Below are positions 53,427 to 63,033 of a stretch of 64,000 bases of DNA, piece by piece. The stretch is taken from contig NZ_CP030941.1 of the NCBI RefSeq assembly GCF_036621415.1, positions 620,001 through 684,000 of the forward strand. The letters are read 5' to 3'. This stretch comes from Nitratireductor thuwali. GTDB taxonomy: Bacteria; Pseudomonadota; Alphaproteobacteria; Rhizobiales; Rhizobiaceae. A program made the translations under genes and the position numbers. Under the pieces are notes generated by a model. That model worked only from the letters and a program-made list of their open reading frames with translations, searched no databases and had not been told where the DNA came from. The number at the start of each line of letters is the position of its first letter. Position 1 is the first letter of the stretch.

Positions 53427-53447
53427 CTGCATGGATCTTCCATGCAG
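53427..53447. promoter_or_regulatory. 9-3-9 palindrome at the GST transcription start
   Basis: CTGCATGGA-TCT-TCCATGCAG is a perfect inverted repeat. It begins about where the promoter above would start transcription and ends 22 bp before the GST ATG. It may be a downstream operator or a 5' leader hairpin. Confidence 0.6.
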
Positions 53448-53469
53448 CGCGATCATAGGAGAAATCTGC

Positions 53470-54141
53470 ATGGCGCAGAAGCTTACCCTGATATCCCACG
53501 ATCTTTGCCCCTTCGTACAGCGCGCAGCAATCGTCCTGAAGGAGAAGGACGTCCCCTTCGAGCGCATCGACATCGATCTTGAGAACAAGCCCGATTGGTT
53601 TTTGACGATATCGCCGCACGGCAAGGTCCCGCTTCTCAAGGTGGACGAGCAGGTTCTTTTCGAAAGCGCGCCTATAGTCGAGTATCTCGACGAGACAGAA
53701 GCGCCGCGTCTGCACCCGGAAGACCCAGTTGCCCGCGCGCGCCATCGCGCGTGGATCGAGTTCGGTTCGGCAGCGCTCGGGGATATCTGGGCGCTGGAGA
53801 CGACCGGCGACCAAGCGGCCTTCGACGCAGCCGTGAAGGGACTCAAGCAAAAATTCGCCCGCATTGAGACCGAGTTGAGCGATGGGCCTTATTTCGCCGG
53901 TGAGAAATTCGCGGTGGTCGACGCGGTCTTCGCGCCCGTCTTCCGCTATTTCGACCTGATCGACACCATCACCGATCTCGGCGTCTTTGACCGGCTGCCC
54001 AAGGTCGAGGCATGGCGCAAGGCGCTCGCAGCACGCCCTTCCGTACGCGAGGCGGTGCTGCCCGACTATAGCGACCGCCTGCGCCGCTTCGTGCACAAGA
54101 AGGGTGGTGTTCTGGCGGGACTGGACAAGCTCGCCGCCTGA
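53470..54141 (+). CDS. glutathione S-transferase
   Basis: The product is 223 aa from the ATG at 53470 (AGGAGA upstream); the frame is open much further upstream but only as antisense of marR. The thioredoxin-like N-terminal domain reads LTLISHDLCPFVQRAAIVLKEKDVPFERIDIDL, with cis-Pro in GKVPLL and ESAPIVEYL for glutathione binding. A helical C-terminal domain ends the protein. CPF near the N-terminus suggests an omega-like or dehydroascorbate-reductase-like Cys enzyme. Confidence 0.9.
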   Translation: MAQKLTLISHDLCPFVQRAAIVLKEKDVPFERIDIDLENKPDWFLTISPHGKVPLLKVDEQVLFESAPIVEYLDETEAPRLHPEDPVARARHRAWIEFGSAALGDIWALETTGDQAAFDAAVKGLKQKFARIETELSDGPYFAGEKFAVVDAVFAPVFRYFDLIDTITDLGVFDRLPKVEAWRKALAARPSVREAVLPDYSDRLRRFVHKKGGVLAGLDKLAA

Positions 54142-54231
54142 GGGCGCAACCGCAGGGCGACAGGGCAGTAGGCAAGAGGGAGCGCCGCGGACGGCCGCGA
54201 CGGAAACATATTGCCCTGCTGCCTTGTTCCC

Positions 54232-55545
54232 TTATTCCGCCGCCACCTTGGCCGCCGGATTGTTCGGGTGCGTCGTCCAGTTGGCGTATTCGCCCGCCAC
54301 AGTCTGCCCCGTCCGCTTGTCCAGGCTGCCGGCCGTGAGCGGCACCATCTCGATGCAGCCCTCCACCGGACATACATTGACGCAGAGATTGCAGCCCACG
54401 CACTCCTCCTCGATCACTTCGAAGCGTCGGGCGCCGTCGACCATTGCCGTGATCGCCTGATGCGAGGTGTCCTCGCAGGCAATGTGGCAGCGCCCGCATT
54501 TGATGCACAGATCCTGGTCGATCCGCGCCTTGGTGACATAGTTGAGGTTGAGATACTGCCAGTCCGTCACGTTGGGCGTTGCGCGACCGATAATGTCGTC
54601 CAGCGTGGCATGGCCCTTCGCATCCATCCAGTTTGACAGCCCGTCGACCATCTCCTCGACGATCTTGAACCCATAGGTCATCGCCGCGGTGCACACCTGC
54701 ACCGTTCCGGCTCCCAGCGCCAGGAACTCCGCCGCATCCCGCCAGGTCGTGATGCCGCCGATCGCCGAGATCGGCAGCCCCGCCGTCTCCGGATCGCGGG
54801 CGATATCGGCCACCATGTGCATGGCGATCGGCTTGACCGCCGGCCCGCAATAGCCGCCATGAGAGCCCTTGCCGTCGATGGTGGGCTCGGGCGCAAAAGT
54901 GTCGAGATTGACGGCGGTGATGGAGTTGATCGTGTTGATCAGCGACACCGCGTCCGTGCCGCCCGCATACGCCGCCCGCGCTGGTTTGCGCACATCGGTG
55001 ATATTCGGGGTCAGCTTGGTGATGACAGGCATGCGCGTGTTCTGTTTGCACCAGCGCACCACCATCTCGACATATTCGGGCACCTGGCCCACGGCCGAGC
55101 CCATGCCGCGCTCGCTCATGCCGTGCGGACAGCCGAAATTCAGTTCTATGCCGTCGGCCTCCGTCTCCTCGACCAGTGGCAGGATCGCCTTCCAGGCTTC
55201 CTCCTCGCACGGCACCATCAATGAGACGACAAGCGCCCGGTCCGGCCAGTTCTTCTTGACCTGCTTGATCTCTCGCAGGTTCACATAAAGGTCCCGATCG
55301 GTGATGAGCTCGATATTGTTGAGCCCCAGAAGCCGCCTGTCCGCGCCCCAGATCGCGCCGTAGCGCGGGCCGTTGACATTGACCACGGGCGGCCCTTCCT
55401 CGCCCAGCGTCTTCCACACCACGCCGCCCCAGCCCGCCTTGAAGGCACGCTCGACGTTGTAGGCCTTGTCGGTGGGCGGCGCGGACGCCAGCCAGAAGGG
55501 GTTCGGCGATTTGATGCCTAGAAAATTGCTGCGTATATCGGCCAT
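54232..55545 (-). CDS. preA: NAD-dependent dihydropyrimidine dehydrogenase subunit PreA
   Basis: The product is 437 aa. An FMN barrel (LGIKSPNPFWLASAPPTDKAYNVERAF, catalytic Cys in LNFGCPHGMSERGMGSAVGQ, SAIGGITTWRDAAEFLALGAGTVQVCTA) is followed by two [4Fe-4S] motifs, CIKCGRCHIAC and CVGCNLCVNVCPVEGC. With PreT it reduces uracil and thymine to their dihydro forms, the first step of the route encoded at 31303-35687. It lies 11 bases after preT. Confidence 0.95.
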   Translation of the reverse strand: MADIRSNFLGIKSPNPFWLASAPPTDKAYNVERAFKAGWGGVVWKTLGEEGPPVVNVNGPRYGAIWGADRRLLGLNNIELITDRDLYVNLREIKQVKKNWPDRALVVSLMVPCEEEAWKAILPLVEETEADGIELNFGCPHGMSERGMGSAVGQVPEYVEMVVRWCKQNTRMPVITKLTPNITDVRKPARAAYAGGTDAVSLINTINSITAVNLDTFAPEPTIDGKGSHGGYCGPAVKPIAMHMVADIARDPETAGLPISAIGGITTWRDAAEFLALGAGTVQVCTAAMTYGFKIVEEMVDGLSNWMDAKGHATLDDIIGRATPNVTDWQYLNLNYVTKARIDQDLCIKCGRCHIACEDTSHQAITAMVDGARRFEVIEEECVGCNLCVNVCPVEGCIEMVPLTAGSLDKRTGQTVAGEYANWTTHPNNPAAKVAAE

Positions 55546-55556
55546 GGGTTTGCTCC

Positions 55557-56909
55557 TCAGCCCATCAATGCTTGATGGATGCTCTCCGCCGCGTCGCGCC
55601 CCTGGGCGACGGCGGATACGGTCAAATCGTCGCCGCCGGCGATGCAGTCGCCCCCGGCCCAGACCTTCGGCAGCGATGTGCGGCCTTCGCCATCGACCCT
55701 TATGCGGCCGCCCTCGATCGCGATTGCGGCACCGCTTCCATTGAGCGCCCCGGCCTCGAAGGATTGACCGATCGCCTTGAACACCTGGTCGACTCTGAGC
55801 GTCAGCGTCTCGCCGGCACCCTCAAGCCGCCCATCGACAAGCCGCGTATATTCCAACTCAATGCCGGTGACCCTGCCGTCCTCCACATTCACCCGCTTCG
55901 GCTGCAGCCAATGCCTGATGATGACGCCCTTGGACGCCGCCAGATCCTGTTCGTACACCGATGCGTTCATGTGCTCGCGCCCGCGGCGGTAGCAGATAGT
56001 TACTTCCTCGGCCCCGAGAAGCCTCGATTGTATGGCGGCATCGATGGCCGTCATGCCGCCGCCGATGACGACGACGCGGCGGCCTATCGGCAGTTCCGAA
56101 AGGTCCTTCGCCTGCCGCAGCGTAGCGATATAATCGACGGCGTTGCCGACGCCATCAGCCTCCTCGCCTTCCGCCCGCAAGGCGTTGACGCCCGCCAACC
56201 CCATGCCGAGGAAGACGGCGTCATGCTCGGCCGCGAGCTGGCTCAGCGAAAAGTCCCGCCCCAACGCCTTGCCGTTGACGATCTCGACTCCGCCGATGGC
56301 CGTCACATAATCCACCTCGTGCTGAGCGAAATCCAGCGGCGTCTTATAGGCGGCGATACCGTATTCGTTCAGCCCGCCCGCCTTGGGTCGCGCCTCGTAG
56401 ATCGTGACGTCGTGGCCGTGCATAGCGAGGCGATGTGCGCATGCAAGGCCTGCCGGCCCCGCACCGACCACCGCCACGCGCTTGCCTGTAGGCGCTTGTC
56501 TTTCGTAGAACTGCTTGCCCGCCATCATCGCCGCGTCGGTGGCGAAGCGCTGCAATTGCCCGATCTTGACAGGCTTGCCCTCCGCCTCCTCGCGCACGCA
56601 GACCTCTTCGCAAAGCGTCTCTGTCGGGCACACGCGGGCGCACATACCGCCCAGAATGTTCTGGTCGAAGATGGTCTTCGCCGCGCCCAGCGCATTGCCG
56701 GTAGCTATTTCGCGGATAAACAGCGGTATATCGATGGAGGTCGGGCATGCGTGCATGCAGGGCGCGTCGTAGCAGAAGTAGCACCGGTCGGCCTCGACCA
56801 GCGCTTCATGCCGGTCGAGCGGCGGATGCATATCCGCAAAATTGTGCGAATAGTGCTCAGGCGAAAGGCGCCCGGGCACGATACCGTCAGCATATTGACG
56901 ATCAGTCAT
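55557..56909 (-). CDS. preT: NAD-dependent dihydropyrimidine dehydrogenase subunit PreT
   Basis: The product is 450 aa, like the GltD-type N-terminal part of eukaryotic DPD. Fe-S motifs CYFCYDAPCMHACPTSIDIP and GGMCARVCPTETLCEEVC are followed by FAD-binding VVGAGPAGLACAHRL and the NAD(P) loop VVIGGGMTAIDAA. It feeds electrons from NAD(P)H to PreA. A RutR-like site lies 51 bp upstream. Confidence 0.95.
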   Translation of the reverse strand: MTDRQYADGIVPGRLSPEHYSHNFADMHPPLDRHEALVEADRCYFCYDAPCMHACPTSIDIPLFIREIATGNALGAAKTIFDQNILGGMCARVCPTETLCEEVCVREEAEGKPVKIGQLQRFATDAAMMAGKQFYERQAPTGKRVAVVGAGPAGLACAHRLAMHGHDVTIYEARPKAGGLNEYGIAAYKTPLDFAQHEVDYVTAIGGVEIVNGKALGRDFSLSQLAAEHDAVFLGMGLAGVNALRAEGEEADGVGNAVDYIATLRQAKDLSELPIGRRVVVIGGGMTAIDAAIQSRLLGAEEVTICYRRGREHMNASVYEQDLAASKGVIIRHWLQPKRVNVEDGRVTGIELEYTRLVDGRLEGAGETLTLRVDQVFKAIGQSFEAGALNGSGAAIAIEGGRIRVDGEGRTSLPKVWAGGDCIAGGDDLTVSAVAQGRDAAESIHQALMG

Positions 56910-56960
56910 TCCGTTCCCCTTGCTCTTCTTGTTGGGGAAAGGCTAGCGCAACTTTATTTT

Positions 56961-56976
56961 TTTATCAATCGGTCAA
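56961..56976. promoter_or_regulatory. RutR-like operator before preT
   Basis: TTTATCAATCGGTCAA matches TTGACCA-NN-TGGTCAA at 11 of 14 positions and shares the half-site CGGTCAA with the operator at 31193-31208. On the preT strand the TTGACC of this site may be the -35 element. Confidence 0.6.
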
Positions 56977-57154
56977 ATTTCTCCTAAGCGGCTGAGCTAC
57001 ATCGGAAACTAGACTCATATCATCATGTTTTACCGTCTCATTCACGCGATTGGCTGTCGGTTTGCCACCTTCTCGATCGTCCTATGATGGCAATGTACAG
57101 TCTTCACGCGGCTATGCCGTTCGCGACAGACAGCAGAATGCAAGGAGAAAGACG

Positions 57155-57928
57155 ATGCCATTCTCTCCCAGATCCTTCTTTTGGTATGAGTTGATGACGT
57201 CCGACATGAAGGCGGCCGAGGCCTTCTACTCGGGTGTGGTAGGCTGGCGCGCCGAACCCTGGGCCAAGCCCGGCAGCCCGCCCTACACGATCGTGAATGC
57301 AGGAGATCGCGGCGTCGGTGGGATCATGGACATGCCGGAAGAATATTGCCAGTCAGGCGGCCAGCCCGCGTGGTTTGGCTATATTCGTGCCGACGACGCC
57401 GATGCGGCGGCAGAAGGCGTGAAGAAGGCCGGCGGCACGGTGCACCGTCCGCCGACGGACATTCCCGGCGTCGGCCGCTTCTCCATCGTCGCCGATCCAC
57501 AGGGCGTGACCTTCATGCTGTTGCAACCCGACGGGCCGGACCAGCCGCCTGTACCGGCCGCAACGCCCGGCCACATCGGCTGGCACGAACTCTACACGAC
57601 GGACTGGCAAAAGGCCTTCGACTTCTATTCCAGCCAGTTCGGCTGGACCAAAGGAGAGACAATGGATATGGGGGAGATGGGGGTATATCAGCTATTTGCA
57701 GCCGGCGGCGAGCCGGTGGGCGGCATGATGAACAAGCCTGAGCAGATCCCCGCCCCCTTCTGGCAGTTCTATTTCAACGTAACCGCCATCGACAAGGCCG
57801 CCGAGCGCGTGAAGGCGAATGGCGGCCAAGTCCTGATGGGGCCCATGGAGGTGCCTGGCGGAGCGTGGATCGTGCAGTGCCTCGACCCCCAGGGCGCAGC
57901 CTTCGCCCTGTCCGCGCCGAAGCGGTGA
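57155..57928 (+). CDS. VOC-family protein with two glyoxalase-like domains
   Basis: The product is 257 aa from the ATG at 57155 (AAGGAGAAAG upstream). Two tandem VOC modules are seen: PRSFFWYELMTSDMKAAEAFYSGVVGW...GVTFMLLQP and GHIGWHELYTTDWQKAFDFYSSQFGW...GAAFALSAPK. Proteins of this layout (CFP32/27-kDa antigen type) have no assigned reaction. It stands alone between preT and the ABC transporter. Confidence 0.85.
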   Translation: MPFSPRSFFWYELMTSDMKAAEAFYSGVVGWRAEPWAKPGSPPYTIVNAGDRGVGGIMDMPEEYCQSGGQPAWFGYIRADDADAAAEGVKKAGGTVHRPPTDIPGVGRFSIVADPQGVTFMLLQPDGPDQPPVPAATPGHIGWHELYTTDWQKAFDFYSSQFGWTKGETMDMGEMGVYQLFAAGGEPVGGMMNKPEQIPAPFWQFYFNVTAIDKAAERVKANGGQVLMGPMEVPGGAWIVQCLDPQGAAFALSAPKR

Positions 57929-58053
57929 TAATGATGCGATCTCAAGAGGTTGAGCGAGCAATCGGAATCGGTCTGGGAATGATGCCAATAGGCTCGCCGA
58001 TTGCATGTCGACATTGCCGCTGGTGAACCTTTGATGATTGAAGGTCGCGGTCC

Positions 58054-60744
58054 TCACTTCTTCTTCGCCAGCGCCTTGGCCTGCTTCACCCAGTCCTCGC
58101 GCTCAATGCGCCCTTTGAACCGCAGGTGCTCGTCCACCCACTGGCGCTCGGCCTTCTTCCAGGCGGCAATCTGCGCATAGGTGTAGATGCCGAGCTCGTT
58201 GAGCATGGCTTCCAGCTTCGGCCCGATGCCGGAGATCAGCTTCAGATCGTCGGGTCGACGCGGCTTGCGCATGCCGGGCGGGCGAACCCCGCCGACAGGC
58301 GCTGCGCCTATCAGCCGCCGCGCTTGCGCAGGGGACGAGGCGGCCTTCACCGGCCGGTTCTCCGCCCGCTCGCGCACGGCCTTGCCTTTGCCGCCGCCGC
58401 GTTTGTCCTTTCCGGTCGTCCCTGGATCGACGCGCATCGAAGCGGCCTGCCGCGCGCTCCCCACCTCCCCCTGCACGACCTTGGGAGACGAACTGCCGGG
58501 CGTGGCCGATAGCGACTTGCCAGAGTCCTTTGTTTCGGCTTTCTTGCTCCGGGCTATGGTTTTCGGTTCGTTGGCACCACCACTTGCGGTCGCCTCTCCA
58601 GCTGTCGCACTCGCGGCCGCACGTCCGGCGCTCTTGGGTTTGCCATCGAAGCTGATGACCGGCTCCATCCGGGCCAGGTCCTCGTCCTCCAGCCAGCAAA
58701 GGCTGCGATGCCCATTGCCCAACTCCTTCAGCGGCGGCACTTCCGTATCGCACAGATTGCCCGGCACCAGATGCTTATAGCCGCAGCGCGTCTGGAAGGG
58801 ACACCCCGTCGGCGGGTTCATCGCGGACGGGATATCGCCTTCAAGAACGATGTGCTTCTTGCGCACCGACGTGTCCGCAATCGGGATCGCCGAAAGCAGC
58901 GCCTCCGTGTAGGGGTGGTAGGGAGGCGCGAAAATCTGGTCGGTTGTTCCCTGCTCGACGATGTAGCCCAGATACATCACCACGACCCGGTCGGCGAGAT
59001 AGCGCACCACCGACAAGTCGTGACTGATGAACAGCATCGTCGTCTTGTTCTTGCGCTGTATGTCCATGAGCAGTTCGGTCACCGCCGCCTGCACGGAGAC
59101 ATCGAGCGCCGATACCGGCTCGTCGGCCACCACCACCTTGGCATTGCCTGCGAAAGCACGGGCGACGCCGATGCGCTGCTTTTGGCCGCCGGAGAGCTGA
59201 CGCGGCATACGGCTTGCGAAGGCGCGGGGAAGCTTCACGAGGTCAAGCAGTTCCAGCATGCGTTGGGTGCGCTCGGCGACGCTGTTGCCCACCTTGAACT
59301 TCTCCAGCGTACGGATGATCTGTGAGCCGACCGAATGGCTGGGGTTCAGCGTGTCGAACGGGTTCTGGAACACCATCTGAATGCCCGCGACAGTCTCCGT
59401 ATCGCGATCTTCCACCGGCACGTCGTGGATCGGCACATTGCCGAGCAGGACTTCGCCCTCGGTGGCCGTCTCCAGCCCCAGAAGCACCTTGGCCAGCGTC
59501 GACTTTCCGCATCCCGATTCACCGACGATCGCCACCGTCTCAGCCTCGCGCGCCTCGAAGCTAATCTGCTCATTGGCCTTGACCGTCCGCGTCTCCGAGC
59601 CTCCGAAGATCGCATTGGCGGCCACCTGATAGTACTTCTTCAGGTTTTCGATCTTCAGCATCGGCTTGCCCGGTTCGACGCACTCCTTCACCGTCGTTGC
59701 GCCCTCCGGCAGCGCGTCCCAGTCGATCTCGTCGAAACGCACGCAGCGCGAATGGTGCCCTTCATGGCCGCCGACGGTAACCATGGGTATCTCGGCCACA
59801 TCGCACACACCCTCGACGAAATGCTGGCAGCGCGGAGCAAAATTGCAGCCCCTGGGCCTTTCGTGGGGCAGCGGAAGCTGGCCGGGAATGGCAATCAGCG
59901 GCCGCGAGTTCTTGTCGGCGCCGGGCAGCGGGATGGAGCGGAACAACCCCTGCGTATAGGGATGGCGCATGCGGTCAAACACATCCTCGATGCGCCCCGT
60001 CTCCACCGCTTCGCCCGAGTACATGACCGTGATGCGGTCGCAGGTCTCCAGGATCAGGCCGAGATTGTGCGACACGAAGATCATCGACGTGCCGTATTTT
60101 CTGCCGAGGCCCTTGACCAGTTCCACGATGCCGGCTTCCACCGTCACGTCGAGCGCCGTCGTCGGCTCGTCGAGCAGGAGAAGCGCCGGCTTGGAAAGCA
60201 GTGCCATGGCGATAACGATCCGCTGTTGCTGCCCGCCCGAAAGCTGGTGCGGATAGGAGCGCATGATCCGCTCCGGGTCCGGCAGGCGCACCGAGGCCAC
60301 CATCTCCAGCGCCCGGTTCCAAGCCTCATCCTTCGACACCTTGTCGTGGATGAGCGGCACTTCCATCAGTTGACGGCCGATCTTCATGGCCGGGTTCAGG
60401 CTCGCCATCGGCTCCTGATAGATCATCGCGATCTGGTTGCCGCGAATGTGGCGCAACTCCTCCTCGCTCAGTTCCGCCATGTCGCGGCCCTTGAACTTGA
60501 TGCGGCCGCCGACGATTTTGCCGACATTGGAGAGATCGCGCATGATGCCGAGCGACACGGTGGACTTGCCGCATCCCGATTCGCCGACGATGCCCATCGC
60601 CTCCCCCGGCATCACCTTGCAGGAAAAGTCCATCACGGCCGGAATCTCGCCGGCCCGCGTGAAAAACGAGATGGAAAGGTTCTCGATCTCCAGAATGGGC
60701 TCGCCCGCTTCCTGCGTCCGCTCGCTGCTGATGGCTTCGTTCAT
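58054..60744 (-). CDS. fused OppD-OppF-type ABC ATPase with C-terminal helix-hairpin-helix domain
   Basis: The product is 896 aa. Two oligopeptide-type ABC domains occupy about residues 1-335 and 345-680. Each has Walker A GESGCGKST, a signature (LSGGQQQRI, LSGGQKQRI) and an Opp C-terminal Cys-rich tail (GCNFAPRCQHFVEGVC; GCPFQTRCGYKHLVPGNLC). A low-complexity linker rich in Ala, Gly, Lys and Ser runs to about 825. The tail DDLKLISGIGPKLEAMLNEL... with RFKGRIEREDWVKQAKALA is a helix-hairpin-helix module like that at the end of rhizobial NuoE. The gene drives the permeases and binding protein upstream in the same operon. The tail's role is unknown. Confidence 0.92.
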   Translation of the reverse strand: MNEAISSERTQEAGEPILEIENLSISFFTRAGEIPAVMDFSCKVMPGEAMGIVGESGCGKSTVSLGIMRDLSNVGKIVGGRIKFKGRDMAELSEEELRHIRGNQIAMIYQEPMASLNPAMKIGRQLMEVPLIHDKVSKDEAWNRALEMVASVRLPDPERIMRSYPHQLSGGQQQRIVIAMALLSKPALLLLDEPTTALDVTVEAGIVELVKGLGRKYGTSMIFVSHNLGLILETCDRITVMYSGEAVETGRIEDVFDRMRHPYTQGLFRSIPLPGADKNSRPLIAIPGQLPLPHERPRGCNFAPRCQHFVEGVCDVAEIPMVTVGGHEGHHSRCVRFDEIDWDALPEGATTVKECVEPGKPMLKIENLKKYYQVAANAIFGGSETRTVKANEQISFEAREAETVAIVGESGCGKSTLAKVLLGLETATEGEVLLGNVPIHDVPVEDRDTETVAGIQMVFQNPFDTLNPSHSVGSQIIRTLEKFKVGNSVAERTQRMLELLDLVKLPRAFASRMPRQLSGGQKQRIGVARAFAGNAKVVVADEPVSALDVSVQAAVTELLMDIQRKNKTTMLFISHDLSVVRYLADRVVVMYLGYIVEQGTTDQIFAPPYHPYTEALLSAIPIADTSVRKKHIVLEGDIPSAMNPPTGCPFQTRCGYKHLVPGNLCDTEVPPLKELGNGHRSLCWLEDEDLARMEPVISFDGKPKSAGRAAASATAGEATASGGANEPKTIARSKKAETKDSGKSLSATPGSSSPKVVQGEVGSARQAASMRVDPGTTGKDKRGGGKGKAVRERAENRPVKAASSPAQARRLIGAAPVGGVRPPGMRKPRRPDDLKLISGIGPKLEAMLNELGIYTYAQIAAWKKAERQWVDEHLRFKGRIEREDWVKQAKALAKKK

Positions 60745-60781
60745 GGCGTAGCTCTCGTTCCGTTAAACCGTCGTCCCCGCA

Positions 60782-61939
60782 TCAATCCTTCAGCGACTGT
60801 TCGCGCAGCGCGTCGGCGAGCAGGTTCAGGCCGAGCACGAAGGACATGAGCGCAAAGACCGGTGGCAGGGCTGGATGGATATAGGCACGAAGGAGCCGGC
60901 TCGATTCCTTGATGCCGGTGCCCCAGTCCGGGCTTTCCGGCGCCAGCCCCAGGCCGAAATAGCCGAGCGTGCCCAGAAGGATTGTCGTATAACCGATCCG
61001 CAGGCAGGCATCGACGATCAGCGGGCCCCGGGCATTGGGCAGCACCTCCCACAGCATGATGTACCAGGGGCTCTCCCCGCGCGTCTGAGCGGCGGCCACA
61101 TAGTCGCGCGTCTTGATGTCCATGACCAGGCCGCGCACGATGCGGAAAACGCCGGGCGCCGAAGCGAAGACCACTGCCACGAATATGTTGAGCTGGTTGG
61201 CGCTGATCGAAATGATGCCCAGCGGGTCGGCGTCGAAGACAAGCCCGAGATATACCCAGCCGCCGATAAGCAAGGTCAGCCCAAGCTGCATGACAAGCAG
61301 TCCCGGCCTCGCTGCAAAGCGCGTGTAGAACAGCGTGCCGAAAAATATGAGCGGAAAGACGAAGAAGAAGCCCGCCAGCCACTGCGGAATGGCGGTCTCG
61401 CGGATGCCCGGCGTCACCAGCAGGTAGAACAGCAGGATGACGGGGAAAGCCAGCACGAGATTGGCCAGGAACGACAGCACGCTGTCCACCCGGCCGCCAT
61501 AATAGCCGGCCGGCAGGCCCAGCGTCGTGCCCACCATGAGCGCGAACATGGTTGCCGCCGGCGCGATGATGAGCACGATCTGGCTGCCATAGACCGTACG
61601 CGAGAAAACGTCCCGCGCCAGTCGGTCGCCGCCGAACAGGAAGGGCTGGCCTGTGCCCGGCTCGATGCTGCCGGGCAGTGCGTTCTTCATGACCGCTATC
61701 TGCTGCAGCGGATCGAAAGGCGAGACCACATCCGCGAAGATGGCAGTGAACAGCCAGAAGAAGCAGATCATCACGCCCGCCACGCCCACACTGGTGTCGA
61801 ACAGATGACCGTAGAGGCCGAGCCTCTTCTTGTACCGCAGGCTCAGGAAGAGCACGATGCCGAGCGCCAGCCAGACCGGCCAGAAACGGGCCAAGACGCC
61901 GAGGATGATGCCGAAGACGCCTATGGTTTCAAGCTGCAT
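60782..61939 (-). CDS. peptide/oligopeptide ABC transporter permease (DppC/OppC type)
   Basis: The product is 385 aa with six or more helices and the OppC-type coupling stretch YVAAAQTRGESPWYIMLWEVLPNARGPLI. It is longer than usual (about 300 aa), with an extra N-terminal helix and an inserted hydrophobic segment around RETAIPQWLAGFFFVFPLIFFGTLF. It follows the first permease by 8 bp. Confidence 0.92.
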   Translation of the reverse strand: MQLETIGVFGIILGVLARFWPVWLALGIVLFLSLRYKKRLGLYGHLFDTSVGVAGVMICFFWLFTAIFADVVSPFDPLQQIAVMKNALPGSIEPGTGQPFLFGGDRLARDVFSRTVYGSQIVLIIAPAATMFALMVGTTLGLPAGYYGGRVDSVLSFLANLVLAFPVILLFYLLVTPGIRETAIPQWLAGFFFVFPLIFFGTLFYTRFAARPGLLVMQLGLTLLIGGWVYLGLVFDADPLGIISISANQLNIFVAVVFASAPGVFRIVRGLVMDIKTRDYVAAAQTRGESPWYIMLWEVLPNARGPLIVDACLRIGYTTILLGTLGYFGLGLAPESPDWGTGIKESSRLLRAYIHPALPPVFALMSFVLGLNLLADALREQSLKD

Positions 61940-61947
61940 GGCCGCCT

Positions 61948-62985
61948 CTATTGCACGCGGATACGCGGATTGAGCAGTGCATAGCCGACATCGGATACAA
62001 GCTGCGTCGAAAGCACGACGAAAACGGACACGAGCGAACAGGCGAGCAGGAGATCGATGTCGTTATTGCCCGCCGCCTCCACCAGCGTGAAGCCGAAGCC
62101 CTGGTAGCGGAACATCACCTCAACGATCACCACGCCGGTCAAGAGCCATGGAAACTGCAACATGATCACGGTGAATGGCGCAATCAGCGCATTGCGCAGC
62201 GCGTGCTTGAGAACCACCGCGTTGAAGCCCAGGCCCTTGAGCCGGGCGGTGCGGATATACTGCTGCGTCATGACCTCGACCATGGAGGCGCGCGTCATCC
62301 GCGCGATATAGCCGATGCCGTAGATGGCCATGGTCATGACCGGCAGGGTAAAATTGTAGAAGGTTATGCCCGTATTGGTGGCCGAGGCGGCCGAGCCGTT
62401 GAGCCAGCCAAGCCAGGAGGCGAAGATGACGGTGAAGATGACGCCCGAGATGTATTCCGGCGTCGCCGTGGTGGTGATCGAAGCGACCGAGAGCGTCCTG
62501 TCGGTACGGCTGCCCTCGCGCATGCCGGCCAATACGCCGATCAGAAGGGAAACGGGCACCATCACCGCCATCACCCAGAACATCAGCAGGCCAGTGGCGC
62601 CGAGCGCGGGAACGAGCTTGTCGGCAACCGGAACCTTGAACTTGGTCGAGCAGCCGAAATTGCCCTGCAAAATCCCTGCAAAACGCGCTTCCGCCGGCTC
62701 GTTGCAATAGGAAAAGCGCGGGCTCGAAATCCCCGTCTGTGGATCGACATTCGGTTGCTTCGGCACCACGCCCAGCCACTGGCCGTAGCGCACGAAGAAG
62801 TTCTGCCGATAGCCGTTCCGCTGCAGCCAGCTTTCCAGGTCTTCCGCCGAAGAACGCATGTCGAGCTGGCTGATCGCCAGCTTCTTCAGATTCGGCTCCA
62901 GATTGACCAGAAAAAACACCACCAGCGACAGACACAGCATCGTCAGCGCCATGACACCAAGGCGGCGAAGAATGAAGCTCAGCAC
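61948..62985 (-). CDS. peptide/oligopeptide ABC transporter permease (DppB/OppB type)
   Basis: The product is 345 aa, starting MLSFILRRLGVMALTMLCLS, typical of OppB. The coupling region MVEVMTQQYIRTARLKGLGFNAVVLKHALRNALIAPFTVI is present. A periplasmic insert after the first helix (residues 30-110) is longer than average. It lies downstream of the binding-protein gene with a strong hairpin between. Confidence 0.93.
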   Translation of the reverse strand: MLSFILRRLGVMALTMLCLSLVVFFLVNLEPNLKKLAISQLDMRSSAEDLESWLQRNGYRQNFFVRYGQWLGVVPKQPNVDPQTGISSPRFSYCNEPAEARFAGILQGNFGCSTKFKVPVADKLVPALGATGLLMFWVMAVMVPVSLLIGVLAGMREGSRTDRTLSVASITTTATPEYISGVIFTVIFASWLGWLNGSAASATNTGITFYNFTLPVMTMAIYGIGYIARMTRASMVEVMTQQYIRTARLKGLGFNAVVLKHALRNALIAPFTVIMLQFPWLLTGVVIVEVMFRYQGFGFTLVEAAGNNDIDLLLACSLVSVFVVLSTQLVSDVGYALLNPRIRVQ

Positions 62986-63033
62986 TGTTTCCCCTCACCC
63001 CGTTCGGAGTTGTTGTTTATTATTGATCGTTGC

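Noticed and set aside
54150..54231. Possible tandem or inverted repeat between the GST and preA stops
   Set aside because: GGGCAGTAGGCAA- and TTGCCCTGCTGCC-like strings suggest a decayed repeat, but pairing is too short and irregular to support a feature.
57929..58053. GCAATCGG/CCGATTGC inverted repeat after the VOC gene
   Set aside because: The arms are 8 bp with a loop of about 30 bases and no T-run; too weak for a terminator call.
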